DNA of 64,000 nucleotides from assembly GCF_014268785.2 (NCBI RefSeq), contig NZ_JABWRD020000002.1, positions 784,001 to 848,000 on the forward strand. The letters run 5' to 3'. The position numbers and the translations under genes are program-made. The notes under the pieces were generated by a model. It was not told where the DNA came from. It worked only from the letters and a program-made list of their open reading frames with translations, and did not search any database. Source of the DNA: Pseudomonas shirazensis. GTDB lineage: Bacteria; Pseudomonadota; Gammaproteobacteria; Pseudomonadales; Pseudomonadaceae. Each line of letters opens with the position of its first letter. The stretch's first letter is position 1. Below are positions 29,455 to 41,383 of the stretch, piece after piece.

Positions 29455-30927
29455 GTGAACCGGCCCACGCCAGTTAAATCCGATAACTTCTTCCTGATGC
29501 TGTTCCATGCTCTGCGCCAACGCCGCGTACCCTTGGCATTGCGTATCGCCAGCACCAATATTTTCCTGGTGGCCATGGCGCTGGTGATCTATGCCTGCGT
29601 GATGGGCCTGCAGTTCAAGCAGGCCATGCATGAGCAGGCGGACGCCCTGGGGCAGAGCCTGACCATCCAGACGGCCACCTCGGCGACCGAGCTGCTGGTG
29701 TCCAACGACATCCTCAGCCTCAACGTGCTGCTGGGCAATCTGGTGAAGAACCCGCTGGTGGCCCACGCTGCCATCTACAGCGTCGACAACCGCATCCTCG
29801 CCGAGGCCGGTCAGCGCCCGAAAAACACCCTGCTGGGTGAAGCCGAAGGCCTGTACCAGACCAAGATAACCTTCCAGGACGTGACCGCCGGGCAACTGCG
29901 CATCAGCCTGGACATGAGCGAGTTCCAGCAACCAATGCTGATCAGCTTGCAGAGCATGGGTATTCTGGCGGGGATCCTGCTGGTATTGGCTTTGACCCTG
30001 AGCTTGCGTCTGGGCCGCTACATCTCCACGCCGCTGCTGCAGCTGCGGGTCTGGCTGCGTGATCCGCACCCGTACACCCCGGCCATCGATCGTCAGGACG
30101 AGATCGGCGACCTTGCCCGTCAGTTGCATGCCCGCCTCGCGCCACCGCCGCCACCTGAGCCGGAAGAAGAGGAAGAGCACGACGACGAGCATGACTTCGC
30201 CGACCTTGATCACGCCCCGGCAACCACCAGTGTCGCTGCCCGCAGCCGGGCTATTGCCCAGCAGGATGAGGAAGACGATGAAGCCTTTGCCGGTCTGATC
30301 GACGTCGAGCAGAGCAGCGCCAAGCCGGTTGTGGCCGCGCCCGTCTCGACCGAACCGCAGTACAGCGCCGTACTGGCCGTACAGCTGGGTTCCCAGGAGC
30401 AACTGCGCCGCCTGCCGCGCACACGCCTGACCGAGCTGCTCGAGCGTTATCGCGACTGCCTCGAACAGGCTGCTTCGCTGTATGAAGGTGAAACCTTCAC
30501 CCTGACCGACGGCAGCACCTTGCTGCTGTTCCACAGCCGCGAGACGGGTGAAGACTACCTGACCAATGCCATCTGCTGCGGCGAGCTGCTGCGCGCCCTG
30601 GGCCATGCCCTGCAGATCGAAGTGGCCGATAGCGGCATCACCTTGCAGCTGCAACTGGGGCTGACCGTGGGTGATGACCTGCAAGGGCTCGAGCAGGTCG
30701 ATCTGCTGATGACCGAAAAAGCTCAGGATGCCCTGGCCTTGTCGCAGCACAGCCGCAACCTGCTGTTGGTCGAGCGCAAGATCACCGATGATGCGCTGGT
30801 CCGCCAACGCGCCCGCATCCGCCCGATTGCCAGCCCTGAGGGTGCGTGCTGTGTCGAGCGGTTGATGGAGCCGTACCCATCGATGCTGGAGCGGCAGCTG
30901 GCGCGCATGCACGAGCGCCGGGTCTGA
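29455..30927 (+). CDS. Two-pass membrane protein with degenerate nucleotide cyclase-like domain
   Basis: A 490-residue inner-membrane protein of unknown role. Helices at about residues 31-51 and 163-185 enclose an extracytoplasmic sensor of about 110 residues. A HAMP-like stretch follows, then an acidic and proline-rich linker (PPPPPEPEEEEEHDDEHD near 230-245). Residues about 304-409 resemble the class III adenylate/guanylate cyclase fold (AVLAVQLGSQEQL, LLERYRDCLEQAASLYEGE, DGSTLLLFHSRE, LQLGLTVGDDL), but AVLAVQLG stands where active cyclases have the metal-binding Asp, so it is probably inactive. The start is taken as GTG at 29455; an in-frame ATG farther upstream lies in the serB leader. 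Confidence 0.72.
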   Translation: MNRPTPVKSDNFFLMLFHALRQRRVPLALRIASTNIFLVAMALVIYACVMGLQFKQAMHEQADALGQSLTIQTATSATELLVSNDILSLNVLLGNLVKNPLVAHAAIYSVDNRILAEAGQRPKNTLLGEAEGLYQTKITFQDVTAGQLRISLDMSEFQQPMLISLQSMGILAGILLVLALTLSLRLGRYISTPLLQLRVWLRDPHPYTPAIDRQDEIGDLARQLHARLAPPPPPEPEEEEEHDDEHDFADLDHAPATTSVAARSRAIAQQDEEDDEAFAGLIDVEQSSAKPVVAAPVSTEPQYSAVLAVQLGSQEQLRRLPRTRLTELLERYRDCLEQAASLYEGETFTLTDGSTLLLFHSRETGEDYLTNAICCGELLRALGHALQIEVADSGITLQLQLGLTVGDDLQGLEQVDLLMTEKAQDALALSQHSRNLLLVERKITDDALVRQRARIRPIASPEGACCVERLMEPYPSMLERQLARMHERRV

Positions 30928-30956
30928 AGATCCGCTGAGGGTGCTCTTGCGCGGTC

Positions 30957-31079
30957 CGGTGTAGGAGCGGCCTTGTGTCGCGAAAGGCCAGCGTAGCTGG
31001 CCCCGCGATGTCAGCGGCGAAGCTGAAACCGTGGGGCCGCTCCGCGACCCTTTCGCGACACAAGGCCGCCCCTACACCG
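30957..31079. repeat. REP pair (BIME-like palindromic repeat), copy A
   Basis: A 123-bp imperfect palindrome whose ends are CGGTGTAGG and CCTACACCG. Each arm carries GAGCGGCCTTGTGTCGCGAAAGG or its reverse complement (one base differs in the right arm). Internally it has a CCAGC-GTA-GCTGG hairpin, the segment CAGCGGCGAAGCTG and a GGGGCCGC arm. Three related copies occur in this window. Confidence 0.9.
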
Positions 31080-31104
31080 ACCCGCGCAAGACCACCGCAA
31101 ACGA

Positions 31105-31142
31105 AAAGGCCGCCCCCACAGATCTCTGCAGGGGCGGCCTTT
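31105..31142. terminator. Bidirectional intrinsic terminator
   Basis: AAAGGCCGCCCC / GGGGCGGCCTTT form a 12-bp stem around a 14-base loop. The flanking A and T runs let it act on both converging genes: the plus-strand membrane protein gene and the minus-strand lipoprotein gene. Confidence 0.85.
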
Positions 31143-31162
31143 GCAACCGCCTCAATTCAAAC

Positions 31163-31873
31163 TCAGAACCTGAACACTTCCATATCGGTACGCACCGGCG
31201 AAGCAATCGGGATCTTCGACTTCTCTGGGGTCTTCTTGACCTGCACCGGCGCCGCCGGCTTCTTGCGGGTTTCTTCAGCCAGGGCCGGCTGATTGGCCAG
31301 CGGCTTGACCGCGCTGCTCAACTGCTCGGCCAGCTTCTGCAACAACTGCCCTTGCGCCTGCACCTGGGAAGACTCGCTGCCCTCATGCGGTTGCTCAAGG
31401 TGCACTATGCGGTTGTCACGCACGTTGCCGCGGCGATCCAGCAGGCGCCACTGTGCATCCAGAATGGCCGGCTGATCCTTGCCCGAATCCAGGCGAGTGA
31501 TCGACAGCAGCACCTGCACATCCGGCGCAAAACCACTGCTCGCCGGCGCCAGCACCACCCGTTGGCTATCCAGGCGCCAGGCCAGCTGGCGCACCAGCAG
31601 TTGGTCAATATCCGAAGACAGGCTTCCCGCCCAGCGACCGTCCGTCGCCGAAGTCAGGCTGCCGTCTGCCTGGCGCTGCAAAAAGGTCTCGCGCTGCAGG
31701 TAGTCAGCCACCGAAACCGGGCCCAGCACCACAGCCATACCGGCACTCTGCGAAGGCTGGCCAGGTTCACCACTGTCCAGCTGATACAGGGCTACCGGCT
31801 GGTGCACACTGCACCCGCCCAGGCCCAGCAGGCCGGTCATCAACAGCGCAAATGGAAAGCGCGGAAATTTCAT
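31163..31873 (-). CDS. PqiC/YmbA-like outer-membrane lipoprotein
   Basis: An exported lipoprotein of 236 residues. The signal sequence MKFPRFPFALLMTGLLGLGGCS ends in a lipobox (LGGC), and the body has the ABC-transport auxiliary lipoprotein (DUF330) pattern: an early YQLDSG strand, LGPVSVADYLQR and RWAGSLSSDIDQLLVRQLA. The C-terminal tail is basic and proline-rich. In E. coli the relative PqiC works with PqiA and PqiB in phospholipid movement across the periplasm. Here no pqiA or pqiB is adjacent, so it is an orphan. It lies 173 bases after parC on the same strand. The start may be the ATG at 31873 or at 31876. Confidence 0.78.
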   Translation of the reverse strand: MKFPRFPFALLMTGLLGLGGCSVHQPVALYQLDSGEPGQPSQSAGMAVVLGPVSVADYLQRETFLQRQADGSLTSATDGRWAGSLSSDIDQLLVRQLAWRLDSQRVVLAPASSGFAPDVQVLLSITRLDSGKDQPAILDAQWRLLDRRGNVRDNRIVHLEQPHEGSESSQVQAQGQLLQKLAEQLSSAVKPLANQPALAEETRKKPAAPVQVKKTPEKSKIPIASPVRTDMEVFRF

Positions 31874-31933
31874 CATCCCATCCAGGCGGCAGCCATTCGG
31901 CACACCGCAGTGATACACATGTAGAGTCTTTGG

Positions 31934-31964
31934 GGCGCTCGGCCACGCCGGCGCCGCGAGCGCC
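31934..31964. other. Inverted repeat between parC and the lipoprotein gene
   Basis: GGCGCTCG / CGAGCGCC with a 15-base loop lies in the 173-base gap. There is no T tract on either strand. It may end parC transcription or serve as an mRNA stability hairpin; no function is claimed. Confidence 0.35.
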
Positions 31965-32046
31965 TATCATCCGCGAAAAGGTCGTCCGACTCCAGTAGTT
32001 CCGCCGCGAACAACGCCGAAAGTGCCGGTTCAGACGACTCGCCTGG

Positions 32047-34830
<2,784 letters not shown>

Positions 34831-34834
<4 letters not shown>

Positions 34835-35817
34835 GGTTTGCCACTCCAGCCGCCTTGTGGCGCAGCAAAGCGCCAGACGATCGGCCGTACTTCGCCATCG
34901 CCGCGGGCGCCGTTGTTGTTGTCCACGCCAATCCAGGCGCCCTGGTCATCGATGATCAAGGCTTCGGCGACGCCAAACAGCTGGTCATAGCGGCGCGCCT
35001 CGGTCAGCGCATCGGCGGCAAACGACCAGCAGCGTTCGACGGCGCCGCTGTCCGCGTCGCGCCGGCATACCCGGTAGGCATTACGCTCCAAGGTAAACAG
35101 CTTGCCGGCATACAGCGCCAGGTCAGCAAAATCGCGCGACACCGGCCGCGGCTTGTCCACTTGCGGCGGCTGCATCTCGACCCCGGCCTCGCTGAACAGC
35201 ACACAGCTGCGCACGCAGGTCCACAGCGACTGCTGGCGTTGCAAGGCAACCAGGCCGCGCCGTTCCCGTTCGGCGGCCAGCCATAGACGATCGCCCGCCG
35301 GGTTGATCACCAATCCCTCGAACAAGCCATTGAAGCGCAGCAGCATGCCGCTGGCACGCGCCCGGCCAACCATCAACGGGTCGATCTTCAACCAGTTCGG
35401 CTCACCTTGCAGCGGCACCTGCAGCACCGCCGCATGGGATTCGCTGACCAAGTAGAAGTTACCCGCCTGATCGCAACTGATACCTTCAAAGTCCAATTCA
35501 CCACCGCGCACTGCGGCGACCGCCCAACTGCGCACCTTCAAGCCTAACGGCAAGCCACTGTCAGGCACCGGCGGCGCGCTGAAGGGCATCGCTTCGGCCT
35601 GCCAGGCGCCATCGCGCTGCTCGAAGCGGTAGATCCGGTCGTCATCGCGGTCGGATACACCCCACAGCGCGCCACGGCACATCGCCAGGCCCGAGAGATT
35701 GCCGCTGGGCATGCCGTCAATAGCGTGCTCGCTGCTCAGCTTCAGCTCCGGCCAGTCGCTCGCCAGACTCGGCAAAGCGACCAGGGCCAGTACTGCGGCA
35801 AGCAACCGAACAATCAA
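34831..35817 (-). CDS. Exported esterase-like/phytase-family beta-propeller protein
   Basis: A 328-residue protein with a signal peptide (about 1-19, ending SLAS) and a mature part resembling the 'esterase-like activity of phytase' family. Repeated beta-strand blades are seen: LSGLAMCRGALWGVSDRDDD, ELDFEGISCDQ and GLFEGLVINPAGDRLWLAAE. The start is TTG at 35817. It overlaps the parE stop, and GAGGT six bases upstream is a good ribosome site, so the TTG is well supported. A substrate cannot be inferred. Four conserved cysteines (CVRSC, CRRD, CW) suggest disulphides in the periplasm. Confidence 0.78.
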
Positions 35818-37718
35818 ACCATGACCTCAGCCAGGTTGCCTTTGGTTTCCAGCCAGCTCTTGCGATCACCGGCGCGCTTCTTCGCCAGCAGCTTGTCCAT
35901 CAGCTCACAGGTGGCCTCGACGTCATCCAGAGTCAACTGCACCAGGCGCCGGGTGTTCGGGTCCATGGTGGTTTCGCGCAACTGCGGCGGGTTCATCTCA
36001 CCCAGGCCCTTGAAGCGGGTGACCTGCGGCTTGCCACGTTTTTTCTCGGCGACCAAACGGTCAAGAATGCCGTCACGCTCCGCTTCATCGAGGGCGTAGT
36101 AGATCTCCTTGCCCAGGTCGATGCGGTACAGCGGCGGCATGGCGACGTAGACGTTGCCCGCCTCGACCAACGGCCGGAAGTGCTGCACGAACAAGGCGCA
36201 GAGCAAGGTGGCGATGTGCAGGCCGTCGGAGTCGGCGTCGGCGAGGATGCAGATCTTGCCGTAGCGCAGCTGCGACAGGTCGGTGGCACCCGGATCGACA
36301 CCGATGGCCACGGCGATGTTGTGCACTTCCTGGCTGGCCAGCACTTCGCCGCCGTCGACTTCCCAGGTATTGAGGATCTTCCCGCGCAGCGGAAGGATGG
36401 CCTGGAATTCCTTGTCCCGCGCCTGCTTCGCCGAACCGCCGGCGGAGTCACCCTCGACCAGAAACAGCTCGGAGCGCATCGGGTCCTGGCCAGCGCAGTC
36501 GGCCAGCTTGCCGGGCAGTGCCGGGCCCTGGGTAATGCGCTTGCGCTCGACCTTCTTGCTCGCCTTGAGGCGGCGACCCGCGTTGCTGATCGCAAGCTCC
36601 GCCAGCTGCATGCCCAGTTCAGGGTGCGCGTTGAGCCACAGGCTGAAGGCATCCTTGACCACGCCGGAGACGAACGCCGCTGCCTCGCGCGAGGACAAGC
36701 GCTCTTTGGTCTGGCCGGAGAACTGCGGCTCCTGCATCTTCATCGACAGGACGAAGCTGATCCGCTCCCAGATGTCTTCCGGGGCCAGCTTGACCCCACG
36801 CGGCAGCAGGTTGCGGAACTCGCAGAACTCGCGCATCGCATCCAGCAGACCTTGGCGCAGGCCGTTGACGTGGGTACCCCCTTGCGCCGTCGGGATCAGG
36901 TTGACGTAGCTTTCCTGCACGCTGTCGCCGCCCTCAGGCAGCCATAGCAATGCCCAGTCGACCGCTTCCTTGTTACCGGCCAGGCTGCCGCAGAACGGCT
37001 CGTCGGGCAGCCGCAGGAAGTCGCTGACCGAATCGACCAGGTACGAGCGCAGGCCGTCTTCGTAGTGCCACTCGACTTTCTCGCCGCTGGCCTTGTCTTC
37101 GAAGCTGATCGACAAACCAGGGCAGAGCACGGCCTTGGCCTTGAGCACATGCTTGAGGCGGCTGATGGAAAACTTCGGCGAGTCGAAGTACTTCGGATCA
37201 GGGCTGAAATACACGCTGGTACCGGTATTGCGCTTGCCGACCGTACCGATCACTTCCAGCTCGGTGGCCTTGTAGCCGTCGGCGAAGGTCATCTGGTATT
37301 CGTTGCCGTCACGCTTGACCCGCACCCGAACCTGGGTCGACAAGGCATTGACCACGGAGATACCAACGCCGTGCAGACCACCGGAGAACTGGTAGTTCTT
37401 GTTCGAGAACTTGCCGCCGGCGTGCAGTTTGGTGAGGATCAGTTCGACACCCGAGACGCCCTCTTCGGGGTGGATGTCGACCGGCATGCCGCGGCCATCG
37501 TCGCTGACTTCCAGCGAGTGGTCGGCATGCAGGATGACCTGCACCGAGCGGGCGTGACCGGCCAGGGCTTCGTCGACACTGTTGTCGATGACTTCCTGGG
37601 CCAGGTGGTTGGGCCGGCTGGTGTCGGTGTACATACCGGGCCGTTTACGCACCGGATCGAGGCCGGAGAGGACTTCGATGGCGTCGGCGTTATAGGCGCT
37701 AGCGCTGGGGTTGGCCAT
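35814..37718 (-). CDS. parE: DNA topoisomerase IV subunit B
   Basis: ParE is the ATPase subunit of topoisomerase IV. The 634-residue protein has a GHKL ATPase domain (QEVIDNSVDEALAG, DDGRGMPVD, GGLHGVGISVVNALS), a transducer, and a TOPRIM domain with EGDSAGGSAKQARD and DADSDGLHI. The start ATG lies at 37718. The downstream exported-protein gene overlaps its stop by four bases, so ParE and ParC are separated by two coupled genes of unknown function. Confidence 0.98.
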   Translation of the reverse strand: MANPSASAYNADAIEVLSGLDPVRKRPGMYTDTSRPNHLAQEVIDNSVDEALAGHARSVQVILHADHSLEVSDDGRGMPVDIHPEEGVSGVELILTKLHAGGKFSNKNYQFSGGLHGVGISVVNALSTQVRVRVKRDGNEYQMTFADGYKATELEVIGTVGKRNTGTSVYFSPDPKYFDSPKFSISRLKHVLKAKAVLCPGLSISFEDKASGEKVEWHYEDGLRSYLVDSVSDFLRLPDEPFCGSLAGNKEAVDWALLWLPEGGDSVQESYVNLIPTAQGGTHVNGLRQGLLDAMREFCEFRNLLPRGVKLAPEDIWERISFVLSMKMQEPQFSGQTKERLSSREAAAFVSGVVKDAFSLWLNAHPELGMQLAELAISNAGRRLKASKKVERKRITQGPALPGKLADCAGQDPMRSELFLVEGDSAGGSAKQARDKEFQAILPLRGKILNTWEVDGGEVLASQEVHNIAVAIGVDPGATDLSQLRYGKICILADADSDGLHIATLLCALFVQHFRPLVEAGNVYVAMPPLYRIDLGKEIYYALDEAERDGILDRLVAEKKRGKPQVTRFKGLGEMNPPQLRETTMDPNTRRLVQLTLDDVEATCELMDKLLAKKRAGDRKSWLETKGNLAEVMV

Positions 37719-37753
37719 GGGTTCTCGTCGTCAGTCTGGTGAATGCGAAAAAA

Positions 37754-38362
37754 TCAAAATACAGAAAAATCGAGCGCCGCATATTGCTCGCGGGCAATGC
37801 CGGCAAAAGCCAGCAACGCCGGCAGGCGCTTGGTGAAGCCCTGGAAACTATGGTCGCCACCGGCTTCGATACGCAGCGCGCAGGCCTGGTAGTAGACAGC
37901 GGCGTGGCGGTAGTCGAGGGTTTCATCGGCAGTCTGCAACCACACCTGGTAACGCGCGGCATCGGTTGGCGGCGCCCCTTCGAGCTCGGCCAGCGCCTGC
38001 ACGTGGTCCAGGGTCAGCTCCCAAGGCTCATCGGTATACAGGTTGCGCTGGGTGCCCAGGTAGCCGTCGAACAAGCGGTGCGGCGCTACCGCCGGGTTGA
38101 TCAGCAGGGCCTTGAGGCCATGCCGCTCGGCCAGATGGGTCGCATAGTAGCCGCCCAGCGAACTGCCTACCAGCAAGGGCGCGCCCAGCTCGGCAATGGC
38201 GGCTTCAAGCTGGCCAATCGCCTCACGCGGGTGATGGTGCAGCGCGGGGATGCGCAACTGGCCAGCCAGGCCCAGTTGCTGCATCACCGCCTCAAGCTGG
38301 CGCGCCTTGGTCGACAGCGGCGAGCTGTTGAAGCCGTGGATATAAAGGATGGAACCCGACAT
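37754..38362 (-). CDS. yqiA: YqiA-type alpha/beta-hydrolase esterase
   Basis: A small esterase of 202 residues. The nucleophile elbow is GSSLGGYYA, preceded by the oxyanion region YIHGFNSSP at the N-terminus and followed by the catalytic histidine in GGDHSFQGF. In E. coli yqiA lies beside parE and cpdA; the same order holds here (cpdA, yqiA, parE). The ATG at 38362 follows GGGGGC and gives the family N-terminus MSGSILYIHG. A longer frame to 38500 overlaps cpdA and lacks a start signal. The physiological substrate is unknown. Confidence 0.9.
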   Translation of the reverse strand: MSGSILYIHGFNSSPLSTKARQLEAVMQQLGLAGQLRIPALHHHPREAIGQLEAAIAELGAPLLVGSSLGGYYATHLAERHGLKALLINPAVAPHRLFDGYLGTQRNLYTDEPWELTLDHVQALAELEGAPPTDAARYQVWLQTADETLDYRHAAVYYQACALRIEAGGDHSFQGFTKRLPALLAFAGIAREQYAALDFSVF

Positions 38363-38496
38363 GCTGCCCCCGGTGTCTGCTGCGGCGCGCCCGCCAGTTG
38401 GGGCGCAGGGACGCGCAGTGTAGCGTGTTCGCCGAGCATTGGCGCTGCTTCGGGATTTTCGTAATAAATTGCTCAAAGTCGCTGAGGGCTGCGCGC

Positions 38497-39306
38497 TCAA
38501 TAACCGGGGCTGTTGAAATCCAGCTGCAGCACATAATCCAGCGCCCGCTCTACGCCTGTTTCCAGCTGACCGTCTGCATGCAGGCGCAGCCAGCGGTATC
38601 CCGGCAATTCTTCACTGACCTTGAAGTCGACGCTACCCGGGGCGAACTGGATGCAGGTCGACGGTGTGGCCATGTAGCGCACGCCGTCACGCGTCTGCTC
38701 GAAGGCTTGGTGCACATGCCCCCAGAGCACCGCGCGCACCTGCGGGTGAGCCTGCACCCGTTGCAGCAACTCATCGCTGTTGCGCAGGCCGATCGGCGCC
38801 ATCCAGGCGCAGCCGATATCCACCGGCTGGTGGTGACAGCAGATCAGGCTATGGCGCTGGGAGGCACTGTTCAGGGCTTGATCGAGGACGGCAAGCTGCG
38901 CCGGCGCGAGCAGGCCATGGGTCGCGCCCACCACTGCCGAGTCGAGCATGATGATGCGCCAGTTGCCCACATCGGTTACCGACTGCAATAAATCCGTACC
39001 TTGCGCCACCTCGGCCATCACTCGCGCCTGATCATGGTTGCCCGGCAGCCAGCGGGCTGGCGCGCGCAGCGTCGCCGTCATCTCGGCAAAGGCGCGATAG
39101 GCCGTCGCGCTGGCATCCTGCGACAGGTCGCCGGTGCACAGCAGCAAGTCGATTGCAGGCTGTTCGCGATGCACCTGGTCGATCACATGCTGCAGACTGC
39201 CGCGGGTATTCAGGCCCAGCAGGGTGCCCGCCGGATCAGCAAACAGATGGGCGTCGGTCAGTTGCACGACGTTGATCGGTGCATGGGGATGGTTGGGCTG
39301 CGGCAA
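38497..39306 (-). CDS. cpdA: 3',5'-cyclic-AMP phosphodiesterase
   Basis: CpdA hydrolyses cAMP and so limits Crp/Vfr signalling. It has 269 residues of metallophosphatase fold with the metal-binding motifs QLTDAHLF, CTGDLSQD, LPGNHDQ and GHVHQAF. The start is TTG at 39306 (TTGCCGCAGCCC). GGAG eight bases upstream supports this non-ATG codon. yqiB lies 85 bases upstream on the same strand. Confidence 0.94.
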   Translation of the reverse strand: MPQPNHPHAPINVVQLTDAHLFADPAGTLLGLNTRGSLQHVIDQVHREQPAIDLLLCTGDLSQDASATAYRAFAEMTATLRAPARWLPGNHDQARVMAEVAQGTDLLQSVTDVGNWRIIMLDSAVVGATHGLLAPAQLAVLDQALNSASQRHSLICCHHQPVDIGCAWMAPIGLRNSDELLQRVQAHPQVRAVLWGHVHQAFEQTRDGVRYMATPSTCIQFAPGSVDFKVSEELPGYRWLRLHADGQLETGVERALDYVLQLDFNSPGY

Positions 39307-39391
39307 CGGCCGTCTCCTCGAGCGAGTTCTTCGCGATTATCGCCGCTGACAGCTTTCACGCAAGCCGGCGAAGCCGACTCGCATCACATTT

Positions 39392-39838
39392 TCAGCGTAC
39401 TGCCGCCAATTCATGGCCGCAGGCCAGGCAGTGGCTCAGCCATTCGCCGAGAAACAGGTTGAGCTGGGCCTTCTCGTCGGGCTGGTGCATGGCTTCGTTG
39501 GGGTACGGGTAGATGCTGCGAAAGCGCCGTGCATGCTCGGCGCTGACCACTTCGGCCATGCGCGCATCGTGGTACACCTGCACTTCCAACTGCGGCACCG
39601 GCAGCCAGGGCAGGCTATGTTCCTGACGCACGCGCAGGGTGGTGGTGTATGGGCACGTCAGCAGCACGTCCAGCACCAGCACGCCAAGCATCTGGTCGCC
39701 CTGGGTCATACCGATGCGCCGCGAGCTCTGGGTAGTACGCATGTCCGGCAACAGGCGCATCAAGCGAGCGTAGTTGGCCTCGCAGGCACTTTGCAGCCCG
39801 ACCAGATCGACCCGATAACGCTCGCGCAGCAGGTTCAC
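39392..39838 (-). CDS. yqiB: DUF1249 protein YqiB
   Basis: This conserved protein of unknown function has 148 residues. It shows the YRVDLVGLQSACEANYARL and PWLPVPQLEVQVYHDARMAEV sequences typical of the family. The start is GTG at 39838, which overlaps the nudF stop (GTGA); a GGGGGA ribosome site lies seven bases upstream. nudF-yqiB-cpdA-yqiA-parE is the enterobacterial gene order as well. Confidence 0.88.
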   Translation of the reverse strand: MNLLRERYRVDLVGLQSACEANYARLMRLLPDMRTTQSSRRIGMTQGDQMLGVLVLDVLLTCPYTTTLRVRQEHSLPWLPVPQLEVQVYHDARMAEVVSAEHARRFRSIYPYPNEAMHQPDEKAQLNLFLGEWLSHCLACGHELAAVR

Positions 39839-40452
39839 TTCCACATCCCCCGTACTTCGTCGCGGTTCAGCGCCAGCCATTGCAGGCCGATGATGCTGGC
39901 CGCGTTGCAGATGCGCCCGTCACGTACCGCCTGCAGGGCGTCCTCGAACGACCAGACGCGCACGCGGATATCCTCGCCCTCTTCCTCCAGCCCATGCAAG
40001 CCGCCGGCACCTTCGCTGACGCAGCGGCCGAGAAACAGATGCACGAACTCGTCGCTGCCGCCCGGCGATGGGAAGTAGCGGGTCATCGGCCACAGGGCCG
40101 AGAAGGTCAGGCCGGCTTCTTCTTCGGCTTCGCGATGGGCAACCTCTTCAGGCTGCTCGTCCTTGTCGATCAGGCCCGCGACCATTTCAATCAGCCAGGG
40201 ATTGGCCACCTTGCCCATGGCGCCAGCGCGGAACTGCTCGATCAGCACCACCTCGTCGCGCAGCGGATCGTACGGCAGCACGCACACTGCATCGTGGCGC
40301 ACGAACAGCTCGCGGCTGATCTCACGGCTCATGCCGCCGGCGAACAGCTCATGGCGCAGGTGCAGCTTGTCGAGCTTGTAAAAGCCCTGGAAGCAGTTCT
40401 CGCGCTTGACGATCTCAACCGTCTTGGGCACCGAATTGGACGTGTCTGTCAT
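39835..40452 (-). CDS. nudF: ADP-ribose pyrophosphatase (Nudix)
   Basis: The enzyme hydrolyses ADP-ribose to AMP and ribose 5-phosphate, and may act on other sugar nucleotides. It has 205 residues. The Nudix box is complete (GLIDKDEQPEEVAHREAEEE), after EMVAG and before AGLTFSAL. The ATG at 40452 follows GAGG; the first in-frame codons from 40464 overlap the ribosome site. It is the first gene of a run to yqiB. Confidence 0.96.
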   Translation of the reverse strand: MTDTSNSVPKTVEIVKRENCFQGFYKLDKLHLRHELFAGGMSREISRELFVRHDAVCVLPYDPLRDEVVLIEQFRAGAMGKVANPWLIEMVAGLIDKDEQPEEVAHREAEEEAGLTFSALWPMTRYFPSPGGSDEFVHLFLGRCVSEGAGGLHGLEEEGEDIRVRVWSFEDALQAVRDGRICNAASIIGLQWLALNRDEVRGMWK

Positions 40453-40636
40453 GGAAATCCTCATTACCTCAACTACCGCATCGCGCCATCCTACTCTGCG
40501 TTTGACCGGGTTTCACCCCTTTCCGTTGACCGTTCAGGCTGCTGGAAGCGGGTGCGTCATGTCTGTTAGCTTAGTGGCGAACCGACGGCTTTGCCGACGG
40601 TCCAAGGCCGACTATCCAAGTTCTGCAAGGATCATC

Positions 40637-41383
40637 ATGACGCTAGTCAAACTGACTTCCGTGGCTGTGCTGGCGGTGGCACTGAGCGCCTGCCAGAGCC
40701 TGTTCGCGCCCAATTACCGGGCCCCGCTCGAGGTCAAGCGCGATGCCTGGGAGCACGTCAAGCCGGGCTGCAGCGCCAGCGACTGCCCGTTGGTGAACAT
40801 CGACACCGTGCACTTCCCGGCGCTGCCCAAGCTCGACGCCATCGTCGAAAGCCGCCTGCTGCAACTGACCACCGACAACGCCCGCAGCAGCGCGCCGACC
40901 TCGCTCAAGGCCTACGAGGATCAGTACCTGGCCAGCGCCGACAAGCGCAACAGCAGCTACCTGCAAGCCAAGGTACGTGAACAGCATGACGGCTTGGTGA
41001 TCATCGAGCTGTCCAGCTACCTCGACAGTGGCGGCGCCCACGGCATGCCCGGCCGCGCGTTCATCAACTACTCGCGCAAGCAGGACAAGGTCCTGACCCT
41101 GCAGGACATGCTGGTGCCAGGCCAGGAAGACACCTTCTGGAAAACCGTCGAAGAGTCGCACCGCGCCTGGATGATCAGCACCGGCATGGACAAGGACGCC
41201 GAATTCGTCAAGACCTGGCCGTTCAAGAAGTCCCCGCACATCGCCCTGACCTACGGTGCGGTCGTGGTGAAGTACGAGGTGTATGCCATCGCGCCCTACT
41301 CCATGGGCCACATCGAGCTGAAAATCCCCTACCCGCGCCTGAATGGCGTGATCAAGCCTGAGCTGTTTCCCGGCCGCGGCTGA
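40637..41383 (+). CDS. DUF3298/RsiV-type lipoprotein
   Basis: An exported lipoprotein of 248 residues. The signal sequence ends in LSAC at residue 19. The mature protein has an N-terminal DUF4163/PdaC-like region and a C-terminal DUF3298-like region (HGMPGRAFINYSRKQDKVLTLQDML near residues 135-160, then a glutamate-rich segment). The fold occurs in RsiV and in peptidoglycan deacetylase regions; here the function is unknown. The ATG at 40637 has AAGGA six bases upstream. Its 3' end overlaps the convergent cytX gene by 32 bases. Confidence 0.82.
   Translation: MTLVKLTSVAVLAVALSACQSLFAPNYRAPLEVKRDAWEHVKPGCSASDCPLVNIDTVHFPALPKLDAIVESRLLQLTTDNARSSAPTSLKAYEDQYLASADKRNSSYLQAKVREQHDGLVIIELSSYLDSGGAHGMPGRAFINYSRKQDKVLTLQDMLVPGQEDTFWKTVEESHRAWMISTGMDKDAEFVKTWPFKKSPHIALTYGAVVVKYEVYAIAPYSMGHIELKIPYPRLNGVIKPELFPGRG

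Noticed and set aside
30957..31079. CRISPR-like repeat
   Set aside because: The repeats are palindromic, dispersed at 20-kb scale, variable inside and have no spacers or cas genes, so they are REP elements.
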